Below are positions 30,852-38,008 of a DNA stretch of 38,008 nucleotides, one piece after another. Source of the DNA: Chloroflexota bacterium. GTDB lineage: Bacteria; Chloroflexota; Anaerolineae; Anaerolineales; Villigracilaceae. The notes beneath the pieces were generated by a model. That model saw only the letters and a list, made by a program, of their open reading frames with translations. It did not search any database and was not told the origin of the DNA. The stretch covers positions 1 through 38,008 of the forward strand of contig JAADGN010000040.1 in assembly GCA_013152325.1 (NCBI GenBank), read 5' to 3'. Numbering within the stretch: position 1 is the stretch's first letter; every line of letters begins with the position of its first letter. Made by a program: the position numbers and the translations under genes.

Positions 30852-33746
30852 ATGAATAACGCTGCGATCTGGGGGATCGCCTTGCCGCTGGCCGCCTTCG
30901 CGGCCAGCGTCGGGCTACTGTTTATTGCGACGCTGAAAAAGTGGACAACGGCGGCAGGATCGACCGTCCAGACCGCACCGCCGTCTGAAACGCCGCCCGT
31001 CGGCAAGCCCGCCCCCGCGCCGCGTTCTTTTTTCGCGCGGCTCAAACACTCCGCTCGACAATATCGCTGGGAAATCCTTTTGGGCGTGTCCTTCGGTGCA
31101 ATTTTGCTCTATGCCCTGGTCTTCGCTCCGCCGCGGCTCACCGGCAGCATTCCCATCGATCCCGGCCAACCCGGACGGCCTTTCTACAACCTGCGCTGGC
31201 TGCGCGATTTCCTTCGCATCTACTACGACAGCGTCTGGGTCTGGAGCAGCGCGCTCACCAGCTTGGCCTGCCTGGCGCTCCTGGCCTGGGCCGGCATCAA
31301 GCGCTCTCGTCTCGGCGCACAGATCGTGCTGCTGTATGCATCCCTGAACCTGGCCGGGGTCGGACAATGGCTCCTGGCCGCCGATGATCTTCAGACAACC
31401 GGCAAAGGCCTGTACATGGTCGCCATCTTCGGATTTGGCGTATGGGCCTGGATGGCGCGCGACCGGCTGGCGGTCGACTTGGAAGGAAAACCTGTCCCCA
31501 GAAAAACGGAAATCCTGATCGTCATCGGGCTTCTGGCGCTGGCCTCGTTCACCCGTCTTTACGCGCTGCACTCCGTCCCCTACGGGATCGAAGGCGACGA
31601 GGCCAAATGGACTTCCGAGGCGGTAAACCTGGGCATTCGAGGCGACCCCGACCACTCCGGAGAATACCATCGGGACGCCTTGCCGGTAAGCTACTACATC
31701 CAGATGCCGCTGCAGCGCCTTCTCGGCCCCAGCCTGTTCGCAGCCCGCATGACGGTCGTAATCCTGAGCATCATCTCGACGCTGGTCTTCTACTGGCTGC
31801 TGCGACAAATTACGGCCGTCCCGCTGGCCGCGCTCGCCGCGTACCTGCTCAGCATTTCGGTCTTCGATATCAGCGCCAGCCGTCTGGCCAATGTCGAGAG
31901 CTTTGTGAAACTCTGGCCCATCCTCACGCTGGCCCTGCTCGCGCTCGCGGTGCGAACGCGCCGCTGGCAAATCTACGGGCTGAGCGGATTGGCGCTTGCC
32001 CTGGGCATGTTGACCTACGACACCGTTTGGCCGCTGGCTGGCATTGCAGTGATCCTCGCGATGATCGAACTTGCCCGCCAGCGCGAAAGCGTGCGCGCCC
32101 GCATCCGTGACATTGCCGCCCTCATCGACCCCACACTGCTGGCGCTGCCCGTGCTTGTCCCCTACCTGGTCAGCAGGTTGGCATATTACGAGTTCGACAA
32201 CAAAAATTGGGACGGCGGAACCTGGTCCACCCTGGGCGCATATTTGGGAAACGTGGTCACATCCTGGTTTGTGGCGCTGAGGTCCGACTTTCTGTACAAC
32301 CGCCAAGGCCCATTGCTGAACGCCCTCCTGCTGCCTTTGCTGGCGCTCGGCATTGTTGCGTCCTTTTTCCTCTTGAAGAAAAAAATCACCTACTGGATGC
32401 TGATCTGGGCAGGGTTGGTCATTTTTCCCATACCGGTCATCGCGAACTCGTCCATGGGACGCGTCTACTACCCCGCGCTCCCTGCGATCTACGCCCTGGT
32501 CGCGCTGGGCGCGTTCCTCCTTTGGAAGGAGATCAATCGGCTCCTGGAGAAAAACCTGAAGCCGCTCATCGTTGCCGTATCGCTCGTACCCCTGGTCTGG
32601 TTGCCGTTCTTCAACCTCTACATCTACTACAACGAAGTCGCGGATCCCAGCGACCGGCAAATGCGCCGGGAAATCGCGGAATTCGCCGCTCAAGCAGCCG
32701 GGGAGGGGACGCTCATCCTGCTCCCGGCCACACCCGGGGCCGACACACCGATCAACAACGAATATCAAATGCTGGAACTTTTTATGCTGCAAAAATTGCC
32801 GCCCAAAAAGATCGACGAGGCCTATCGGCACATCGCCCCCGAAGAACTCCTGCTCGATTTGGATGCCAGGGATACGGAATTTCAAACATTCGAAATCATC
32901 CTCGACAAATCGCAAACCGGCTCCTTGCTCACACTCTTGCAGGAATGTTACCCGGACGGCGCGCTCACAGAGGGCCGCTACGTTGACCGCTTCAGTTTGA
33001 GCGCCTCCGCGTTGGACAATGCAGCTTGCATCCCCGCCGTTCTTCACATCGAGACCGCGGACACAAATGTGCTCGACTGGGAATTGACGAACGGCAGCGC
33101 AACAGCGCTTCAACCGGCATGTGAGCGCCAGAGAACGGATTTCGAATGGATCGAAGCGGAGGACACGTTCATGTCGCCGGGATGGCAGACCGAGATAAAC
33201 TTCGCTTCCGGCTGGAGCGGCACAGGCTTTGCCATGGATAATTACGGGAGCGAGCCCCTGGTCTACGAAGTAGAAACCGCCCCGTCCCGGCAGGGGTACG
33301 TCTGGGTGCGCTACTACAAACGAGCCGCCGACAATTCTCCGGGTTACATCACTGTCGGAAGCACAACGCGGGCCTTTGCCGGCATCAAAGAGGAAGCCAC
33401 CTATCAATGGATATGGGAAAATACCGGCCCCTTCCAGTTTGGCAAATACAATCGGATTCTGCTCAGCCGGCCCTACGTAGAGGATTCGCAGCATTTCATG
33501 GCGTTGTTCGTCGACGCGCTGATCGTGACGACAGACCCGACCTTTGCACCGGAAACCAATCTCTGGGAAGCCGTACCAGCGAAGGCCTTCCGCTTTTCGT
33601 CCCCCAGGACCGGCGGCTCAATATCGCTGGATTTACCCGCCGGCCGTTACCGCTGCAGCGTGCTCGTCGAGTCTGACCTGCCGATGGTAGACGCGCTTGG
33701 CAATTCGCCCGTCGTTTCGAACCTGGTCGATATTGAAATCAAGTAA
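30852..33746 (+). CDS. Large GT39-type membrane glycosyltransferase with C-terminal soluble domain
   Basis: 964 residues. About thirteen membrane helices occupy residues 1-595. The GT39/PMT acidic motif is in PYGIEGDEAKWTSEAVNLG (Asp-Glu at about 249-250). A soluble C-terminal part (about 600-964) is predicted extracytoplasmic and mostly beta, with carbohydrate-binding-like patterns (FEWIEAEDTFMSPGW, GYVWVRYYKRAADNSPGYI). GGAG lies 5 nt before the ATG. It is followed after 24 nt by a GT2 dolichol-phosphate-mannose-synthase-like gene, which probably makes its lipid-linked sugar donor. The acceptor, protein or lipid, is unknown. Confidence 0.85.
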   Translation: MNNAAIWGIALPLAAFAASVGLLFIATLKKWTTAAGSTVQTAPPSETPPVGKPAPAPRSFFARLKHSARQYRWEILLGVSFGAILLYALVFAPPRLTGSIPIDPGQPGRPFYNLRWLRDFLRIYYDSVWVWSSALTSLACLALLAWAGIKRSRLGAQIVLLYASLNLAGVGQWLLAADDLQTTGKGLYMVAIFGFGVWAWMARDRLAVDLEGKPVPRKTEILIVIGLLALASFTRLYALHSVPYGIEGDEAKWTSEAVNLGIRGDPDHSGEYHRDALPVSYYIQMPLQRLLGPSLFAARMTVVILSIISTLVFYWLLRQITAVPLAALAAYLLSISVFDISASRLANVESFVKLWPILTLALLALAVRTRRWQIYGLSGLALALGMLTYDTVWPLAGIAVILAMIELARQRESVRARIRDIAALIDPTLLALPVLVPYLVSRLAYYEFDNKNWDGGTWSTLGAYLGNVVTSWFVALRSDFLYNRQGPLLNALLLPLLALGIVASFFLLKKKITYWMLIWAGLVIFPIPVIANSSMGRVYYPALPAIYALVALGAFLLWKEINRLLEKNLKPLIVAVSLVPLVWLPFFNLYIYYNEVADPSDRQMRREIAEFAAQAAGEGTLILLPATPGADTPINNEYQMLELFMLQKLPPKKIDEAYRHIAPEELLLDLDARDTEFQTFEIILDKSQTGSLLTLLQECYPDGALTEGRYVDRFSLSASALDNAACIPAVLHIETADTNVLDWELTNGSATALQPACERQRTDFEWIEAEDTFMSPGWQTEINFASGWSGTGFAMDNYGSEPLVYEVETAPSRQGYVWVRYYKRAADNSPGYITVGSTTRAFAGIKEEATYQWIWENTGPFQFGKYNRILLSRPYVEDSQHFMALFVDALIVTTDPTFAPETNLWEAVPAKAFRFSSPRTGGSISLDLPAGRYRCSVLVESDLPMVDALGNSPVVSNLVDIEIK

Positions 33747-33779
33747 ACTAACTGCAGCATACAACCTTTAGTGGCAAAA

Positions 33780-34805
33780 ATGTCTTCAGAAAATCACAGT
33801 CCGGCACCACAACGATTATCGGTCATCCTGCCAGCCTACAATGAAGGCGCGCACATCTACGGAAATATCGTGCGCGTCTGCGAGACGCTTAAGGGCCAGA
33901 ACTTCGAAGTCATCGTTGTAGACGACGGCAGCCAGGACAACACGTACGAGGAATCCCTGCGCGCCGCGGAAGATGGCTACCCGGTTCAGGCTGTCAGGCA
34001 GGAAACCAACCGCGGCAAGGGCGCGTCCTTGTTCCACGGCTTCGAATTCACGTCCGGCGAGCGGATCGCCTTCCTGGACGCAGACCTGGAGATCGCTCCG
34101 GAATACATCCTGCGCCTGTGGCAAGTCATGGACCAAACCGGCGCGGACGTGGTCGCGGGGGTCAAGGACACCACAGACAACCAGTTCCCGTGGGCGCGGC
34201 GCGTGATGAGCAGCGTTTATCGCCGGAGCGTCGCCTTCCTTTTTGGGCTTGCCATCACAGATACCCAGACGGGCATAAAATTGTTCGAACGCCAGGTGCT
34301 GGAAGATGCAGCCCCGCGCCTGACCATCAGCCGCTTCGCCTTCGACATCGAACTGCTGCTCGCCGCGGCCCGTTTTGGATACAAAATCGTCGAACACCCG
34401 GTAAAGATCGCTTTCAGCCGAACAGGCAGTTTGGGGCGCATGAACCTGCGTCACATCATCGGCTCATTTATCGATACGCTGGCCATCTACTACCGGGCCA
34501 GTTTCTGGCGCTGGCTGGAGCCCAGCGTCGGCACGCGCATCTGGATGGTCATCTTCGCACTGGGGATATTCCTGTTTGGCGTCGGGGTTGGGAAAGTTTT
34601 GACCCCCATCATTCTCAAGCCGCCTGTCAAACAAGTTTTCCGCATCATCGCGTTACAATTCCTGCCCACAAATATCCGCGATTGGCTGCTGGTCATCGGC
34701 GGACTGCTTATGGTTATTCTCTCGTTGGTTCAACTAAACAAACGTCTACTGGAAGCCTTCATTCGCCGCGATCGCGGCGACCTGGCCGGGATCTTTAGAA
34801 AATGA
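33780..34805 (+). CDS. GT2-family polyprenyl-phosphate sugar synthase (DPM1-like)
   Basis: 341 residues from the ATG at 33780; a GTG at 33771 is an alternative start, and neither has a clear ribosome site. The GT-A fold is evident: LSVILPAYNEG (13-23), VIVVDDGSQDNT (44-55), the metal-binding DAD at 100-102 (FLDADLE) and SRFAFDIELLLAA near 183. Two C-terminal membrane helices (about 253-275 and 301-320) anchor it. Such enzymes make polyprenyl-phosphate-hexose for GT39-type transferases, which are encoded on both sides. It overlaps the next start by 4 nt (ATGA at 34802). Confidence 0.92.
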   Translation: MSSENHSPAPQRLSVILPAYNEGAHIYGNIVRVCETLKGQNFEVIVVDDGSQDNTYEESLRAAEDGYPVQAVRQETNRGKGASLFHGFEFTSGERIAFLDADLEIAPEYILRLWQVMDQTGADVVAGVKDTTDNQFPWARRVMSSVYRRSVAFLFGLAITDTQTGIKLFERQVLEDAAPRLTISRFAFDIELLLAAARFGYKIVEHPVKIAFSRTGSLGRMNLRHIIGSFIDTLAIYYRASFWRWLEPSVGTRIWMVIFALGIFLFGVGVGKVLTPIILKPPVKQVFRIIALQFLPTNIRDWLLVIGGLLMVILSLVQLNKRLLEAFIRRDRGDLAGIFRK

Positions 34806-35686
34806 AAAATTGGTCAAACTACGAATTCGAAACTACCTCCTGCCCTATCTGCGGACCTAATGCCGAGCAAAAATTACGTTACGATTTCGCCCCCTTTCGC
34901 GTGGTCGCCTGCCGCGAATGCGGGTTAATGTTCCTTTCCCCCCGCTTCACGAAAGACAATATCCTGCAACTTTACCAGGGGCAGGACTATTATGTCCCCT
35001 CAAGCGGTCAGCATGGATACGACGAATATCTGGAACTGCACGACTGCTGGCTGAAAACCTTTAAAAAGCGGCTGCACGCGATCCAACAGCATCAACCTGC
35101 CGGACGAGTGCTGGATATCGGCTGCGGCCCGGGGTTCTTCCTGGAGGCAGCTTCCGAGGCGGGTTATGACGTCTGGGGAATAGATCCGTCCGAATACATT
35201 GTCCAAGTCGCTCAAAAGAAATTCGGGCAGCAAATCCACAGGGGCACGATCGCAGACGTGAATTTCGAGCCGGAAAGTTTCGATCTGGTCACGGCCTTCG
35301 ACGTTTTCGAACACATCTACCAACCCGTGGATTTCCTCTCCAGGGTTCATCGCCTTCTCAAGCCAAACGGCGTGTTCGCCATTACAACGCCCAACCCGGC
35401 CAGCCTCCTGGCGCGCATTTCGGGAAAATCGTGGGTCTCGTTCAAAATGCCCGAGCACGTCTTTTACTGGTCGCCAAAGACTGTCCGCCGGGCGCTGGAA
35501 AGGGATTTTGATATTCTGGAAATTCGGCGCGCCGGGCAGTATGCGACGGCTGGTTTCCTGTTCCGCAGGCTATTTAAAATAACCGACGATCCTTCCAAAT
35601 TTGCCCAAGCAATCATCAAGTTGCTGAGCCGCATCAGCGTCTACGCAGACAACGGCTCGATGACCGTCATCGCGAGAAAGAAATGA
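34802..35686 (+). CDS. SAM-dependent methyltransferase with N-terminal zinc ribbon
   Basis: 294 residues. Four cysteines (14, 17, 37 and 40; CPIC and CREC) form a zinc ribbon, as in sugar- and polysaccharide-modifying methyltransferases of the Methyltransf_23 type. SAM motif I is VLDIGCGPGFFLEAA (103-117), with YDVWGIDPS and FDLVTAFDVFEHI after it. The C-terminal region (YADNGSMTVIARKK) matches the usual family end. It is coupled to the GT2 gene by a 4-nt overlap, which supports a role in lipid-linked glycan modification. The exact substrate is unknown. Confidence 0.9.
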   Translation: MKNWSNYEFETTSCPICGPNAEQKLRYDFAPFRVVACRECGLMFLSPRFTKDNILQLYQGQDYYVPSSGQHGYDEYLELHDCWLKTFKKRLHAIQQHQPAGRVLDIGCGPGFFLEAASEAGYDVWGIDPSEYIVQVAQKKFGQQIHRGTIADVNFEPESFDLVTAFDVFEHIYQPVDFLSRVHRLLKPNGVFAITTPNPASLLARISGKSWVSFKMPEHVFYWSPKTVRRALERDFDILEIRRAGQYATAGFLFRRLFKITDDPSKFAQAIIKLLSRISVYADNGSMTVIARKK

Positions 35687-35692
35687 GGGTTT

Positions 35693-36724
35693 ATGAAAGC
35701 AGTCTTGTTTCACCGACATGGAGGGCCTGAGACCCTCGAATATGCCGACTTTCCCGCCCCCGAACCGGGCCCCGGCGAGGTGCTGGTCAAACTGCACGCC
35801 GCGGCGCTCAACCGCATGGATCTGCTGGTGCGCGCCGGATGGCCCGGACTCAAATTGGAACTGCCCCACATCCCCGGGGCGGACGGAGCGGGAGAAGTGG
35901 CCGCGCTCGGCGCAGGCGTGACCGATCTTTCGGTCGGCGAGCGCGTCGTCATCAATGCCAACCTGGGATGCGGACGCTGCGACTTTTGCCTGGCCGGGCG
36001 GGACAACATGTGCCGCAACTGGCACCTGCTCGGCGAAACCGTACGCGGCACCTACGCGGAATTCGTCGTGCTCCCGGTCCGGCAACTCTTCCGCCTGCCG
36101 GACGGGTTCGACTATCACGCCGCAGCGGCTGCGGCGCTGGTCTACCAGACCGCCTGGCATTCGCTGATCAAGCGCGGGGAACTGCGTCCCGGCGAGACGG
36201 TGCTCATCGTCGGCGCGTCCGGCGGAGTCAATACTGCCAGCATCCAGATTGCCAAACTGGCAGGAGCACGCGTCCTTGTCGTTGGGTCCGACGCGAAAAA
36301 ACTGTCCCTGGCCGAATCGCTCGGCGCAGACGTCCTGATCGACCGCTCCAAAGAGGAGAACTGGTCGAAGGCAGTTTACAAACTAACGGCGCGCAAGGGC
36401 GTGGACGTGGTGGTAGACAACGTCGGCGTCACCTTCCCGCTCAGTTTCCGCGCCCTGCGCAAAGGCGGACGCCTGCTCACCGTCGGCAACACGGGCGGGC
36501 CAAAATTCGAGATCGACAACCGCTATGTTTTCGCCAAACACATTTCCATTCTCGGCTCGACCATGGGCACGTTGCAGGATTTCGCCGAAGTGATGACGCT
36601 GGTCGTCGGCGGGAAACTAAAGCCGGTCGTAGACAAAACCTTCCCGCTGGCGGAAGCGCGGGCCGCCCACGAGCGCATGGAACGGAACGAACAACTCGGC
36701 AAAATCACACTGAGCATCCCGTAG
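35693..36724 (+). CDS. Medium-chain dehydrogenase/reductase (zinc-type alcohol dehydrogenase/quinone oxidoreductase family)
   Basis: 343 residues. The GroES-like N-terminal domain is followed by a Rossmann domain with LIVGASGGVNTASIQIA (about 181-196). Structural-zinc cysteines 93, 96, 99 and 107 are present (CGRCDFC, then C107). The usual G-H-E of the catalytic zinc site is replaced by G-A-D (62-64), while Asp43 and His59 remain, so catalytic zinc binding is doubtful and the enzyme may be a quinone oxidoreductase-type reductase. It is 6 nt after the methyltransferase stop, hence probably co-transcribed. The substrate is not predictable. Confidence 0.9.
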   Translation: MKAVLFHRHGGPETLEYADFPAPEPGPGEVLVKLHAAALNRMDLLVRAGWPGLKLELPHIPGADGAGEVAALGAGVTDLSVGERVVINANLGCGRCDFCLAGRDNMCRNWHLLGETVRGTYAEFVVLPVRQLFRLPDGFDYHAAAAAALVYQTAWHSLIKRGELRPGETVLIVGASGGVNTASIQIAKLAGARVLVVGSDAKKLSLAESLGADVLIDRSKEENWSKAVYKLTARKGVDVVVDNVGVTFPLSFRALRKGGRLLTVGNTGGPKFEIDNRYVFAKHISILGSTMGTLQDFAEVMTLVVGGKLKPVVDKTFPLAEARAAHERMERNEQLGKITLSIP

Positions 36725-36739
36725 CGCAAGGATCGTTTG

Positions 36740-38008
36740 ATGAAAAAATGGAAGTGGGTCGAGATTATTTTGATCGTCGCGGTGCTGTCCGCACACAGTT
36801 ATGCGGCATTCTCCAACACGCAAAACTTTCCGAACCGGTGGTTTACACGAGACGACGCCTATTACTATTTCAAGGTCGCACAGAACATCAGCGAAGGACA
36901 TGGCATAACGTTCGACGGCATCAACCGCGCCAACGGCTACCATCCGCTCTGGATGGCAGTCTGCATTCCCATTTTTGCGCTGGCGCGTTTCGATTTGGTC
37001 CTGCCGCTGCGGATACTGCTCCTCGTCATGGCCGCGTTGAGCGCCGCCACCGGCGTCATGCTGTTCCGACTCATTTCCAGGGTGCTTTCAAAACCTGTCG
37101 GGGTGCTGGCGGCCGCCTTCTGGGTCTTCAACACTTACATTCACGCCACCGTCACACAATTCGGCATGGAAACCGGCATCACGGCATTTGCTCTCGTACT
37201 CCTGCTCTATCTGCTCGAAGATTTCGAACGTAAGTGGCGCACCGAAGCCGTCACGCTCAAGCAGATCGCCGGACTTGGCCTGGCAGCCACCTTCCTCCTG
37301 TTCAGCCGCCTGGACACAGTTTTTCTGTTGGCGATCATCGGCTTGTGGATAGTCTTCCGCTCAACGCCAATTCGCTACTACCTCCCCCTTGACATCCTGG
37401 GCATCGTCGCGGCCGTACTTGCAAGCTTCACCCTGCGGCTCGGTCTCCATGCCTACTACGAATACGCATCCACAGCCCTGTGGATGCTGGCCCTTGCACT
37501 GGCCGTCAAAATCCCAGTCTATTATTTTTCCGGGCTGTACCAGCGACCCAGGGCTTTCCCCGACAAGCGTCTGGCAATACGCCTCATCCTGGCCGTGAGC
37601 GCCGCTTCAGCGCTCGTCGCGGCGCTCATGTTGGGACTAAATCGCGTCGGCCTGTTTGGCGGCTTCCCGCGCAGCACGCTGTTCATCGAATGGGGCCTCT
37701 CTTTGCTGTTCGCAGCCGCCACCCGACTCGGCTTCCAACACCTGGCCCCGCAGCGCGCTGCCAAATCACCCGTCGTTGTCCCTGTTGTTTTAATAAAAGA
37801 TAACTGGCAACGCTGGCTCTCGGAGAGCGCGGTCTACTATGGCATCTGGGGCGGCGCATTGGCCGTGTACATGCTTTGGAGCAAAATCGTCTTTGGCACC
37901 ACGTCGCCGGTCAGCGGACAGATCAAACGCTGGTGGGGCTCATTGCCGGGGAACGCCTACGGCGGCCCGGCGCGCCGCATACACACTTTTTTTGGCGTGG
38001 ATACCACC
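36740..38008 (+). CDS. Multi-pass membrane glycosyltransferase (GT39-like), C-terminus cut by window end
   Basis: 423 codons are visible and the frame is still open at the right edge. AAGGA lies 8 nt upstream of the ATG. The N-terminus has one helix (8-24) followed by WFTRDDAYYYFKVAQNISEG, an acidic pair in the first outer loop as in GT39 and related glycosyltransferases. About nine helices can be counted. It starts 15 nt after the MDR gene and continues the glycan-related operon. The family is assigned from topology and the DD motif only. Confidence 0.8.
   Translation, partial: MKKWKWVEIILIVAVLSAHSYAAFSNTQNFPNRWFTRDDAYYYFKVAQNISEGHGITFDGINRANGYHPLWMAVCIPIFALARFDLVLPLRILLLVMAALSAATGVMLFRLISRVLSKPVGVLAAAFWVFNTYIHATVTQFGMETGITAFALVLLLYLLEDFERKWRTEAVTLKQIAGLGLAATFLLFSRLDTVFLLAIIGLWIVFRSTPIRYYLPLDILGIVAAVLASFTLRLGLHAYYEYASTALWMLALALAVKIPVYYFSGLYQRPRAFPDKRLAIRLILAVSAASALVAALMLGLNRVGLFGGFPRSTLFIEWGLSLLFAAATRLGFQHLAPQRAAKSPVVVPVVLIKDNWQRWLSESAVYYGIWGGALAVYMLWSKIVFGTTSPVSGQIKRWWGSLPGNAYGGPARRIHTFFGVDTT

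Noticed and set aside
30915-33494. 859-residue minus-strand open frame opposite the large GT39 gene
   Set aside because: Composition is that of an antisense shadow (rich in Gln, Arg, Asp and Gly) and no ribosome site or domain is visible.
35839-37233. 464-residue plus-strand open frame bridging the MDR gene and the last gene
   Set aside because: Out of frame with both real genes and Arg-rich; each overlapped gene has its own start, ribosome site and motifs.

Overview
The window looks like the chromosome of an anaerobic or facultative bacterium, most probably Chloroflexota (Anaerolineae-like). The reasons are moderately high GC, SufR/SufT-type iron-sulfur regulation, permeases fused to two universal-stress domains, many GT39-type membrane glycosyltransferases, and split sulfur-metabolism modules. 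The lineage is inferred from gene content only. No tRNA, rRNA, CRISPR array, transposase or phage gene was seen.

Layout. (1) 1-3689: sufCBD on the minus strand (sufD cut by the window edge), divergent from a SufR-like regulator and a SufT/DUF59 protein, closed by a palindromic terminator. (2) 3705-4328: XRE-cupin regulator. (3) 4435-7835: ArsR regulator, sulfide:quinone-oxidoreductase-like flavoprotein, DUF1641 protein, TusE/DsrC-like protein and DsrE-like protein, ending in a terminator. (4) 7869-14689: a second, paralogous ArsR regulator, a membrane triheme cytochrome c, two half-length YeeE/YedE transporters, and a Tat-exported molybdopterin oxidoreductase with its ferredoxin and NrfD/PsrC subunits, again ending in a terminator. 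(5) 14724-18966: YwiC-like membrane protein, DUF2007 protein, a YedF-type DsrE-domain protein, cytochrome b, a nine-haem cytochrome c and a Rieske protein. (6) 19040-20427: acyl-CoA dehydrogenase. (7) 20444-24176, minus strand: GT39, CPBP protease, GNAT, ComEA-like protein, methyltransferase. (8) 24354-29589: two APC-type transporters fused to paired Usp domains. (9) 29627-38008: second acyl-CoA dehydrogenase, large GT39, GT2, methyltransferase, MDR dehydrogenase and a truncated GT39-like protein.

The central observation is the second YeeE/YedE gene. Its frame is interrupted by one TGA at exactly the conserved cysteine of the GY(C)PGT motif. The frame continues uninterrupted for another 88 codons, and 18 nt after the TGA there is a hairpin with a GGU apical loop. 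This is best read as a selenocysteine-containing sulfur/selenium transporter with a bacterial SECIS element, not as two genes or a pseudogene. A YedF-type gene lies about 5.5 kb downstream.

Modules 3-5 together suggest a sulfur redox pathway. Reduced sulfur would be imported or handled by YeeE/YedE, oxidised or reduced by the flavoprotein and the molybdoenzyme, carried as persulfide on TusE/DsrE-type proteins, and coupled to quinones through NrfD and the cytochrome b/Rieske/multihaem complex. The twin ArsR regulators share a promoter-proximal motif, in two copies 22 bp apart in front of each, which suggests co-regulation of modules 3 and 4.
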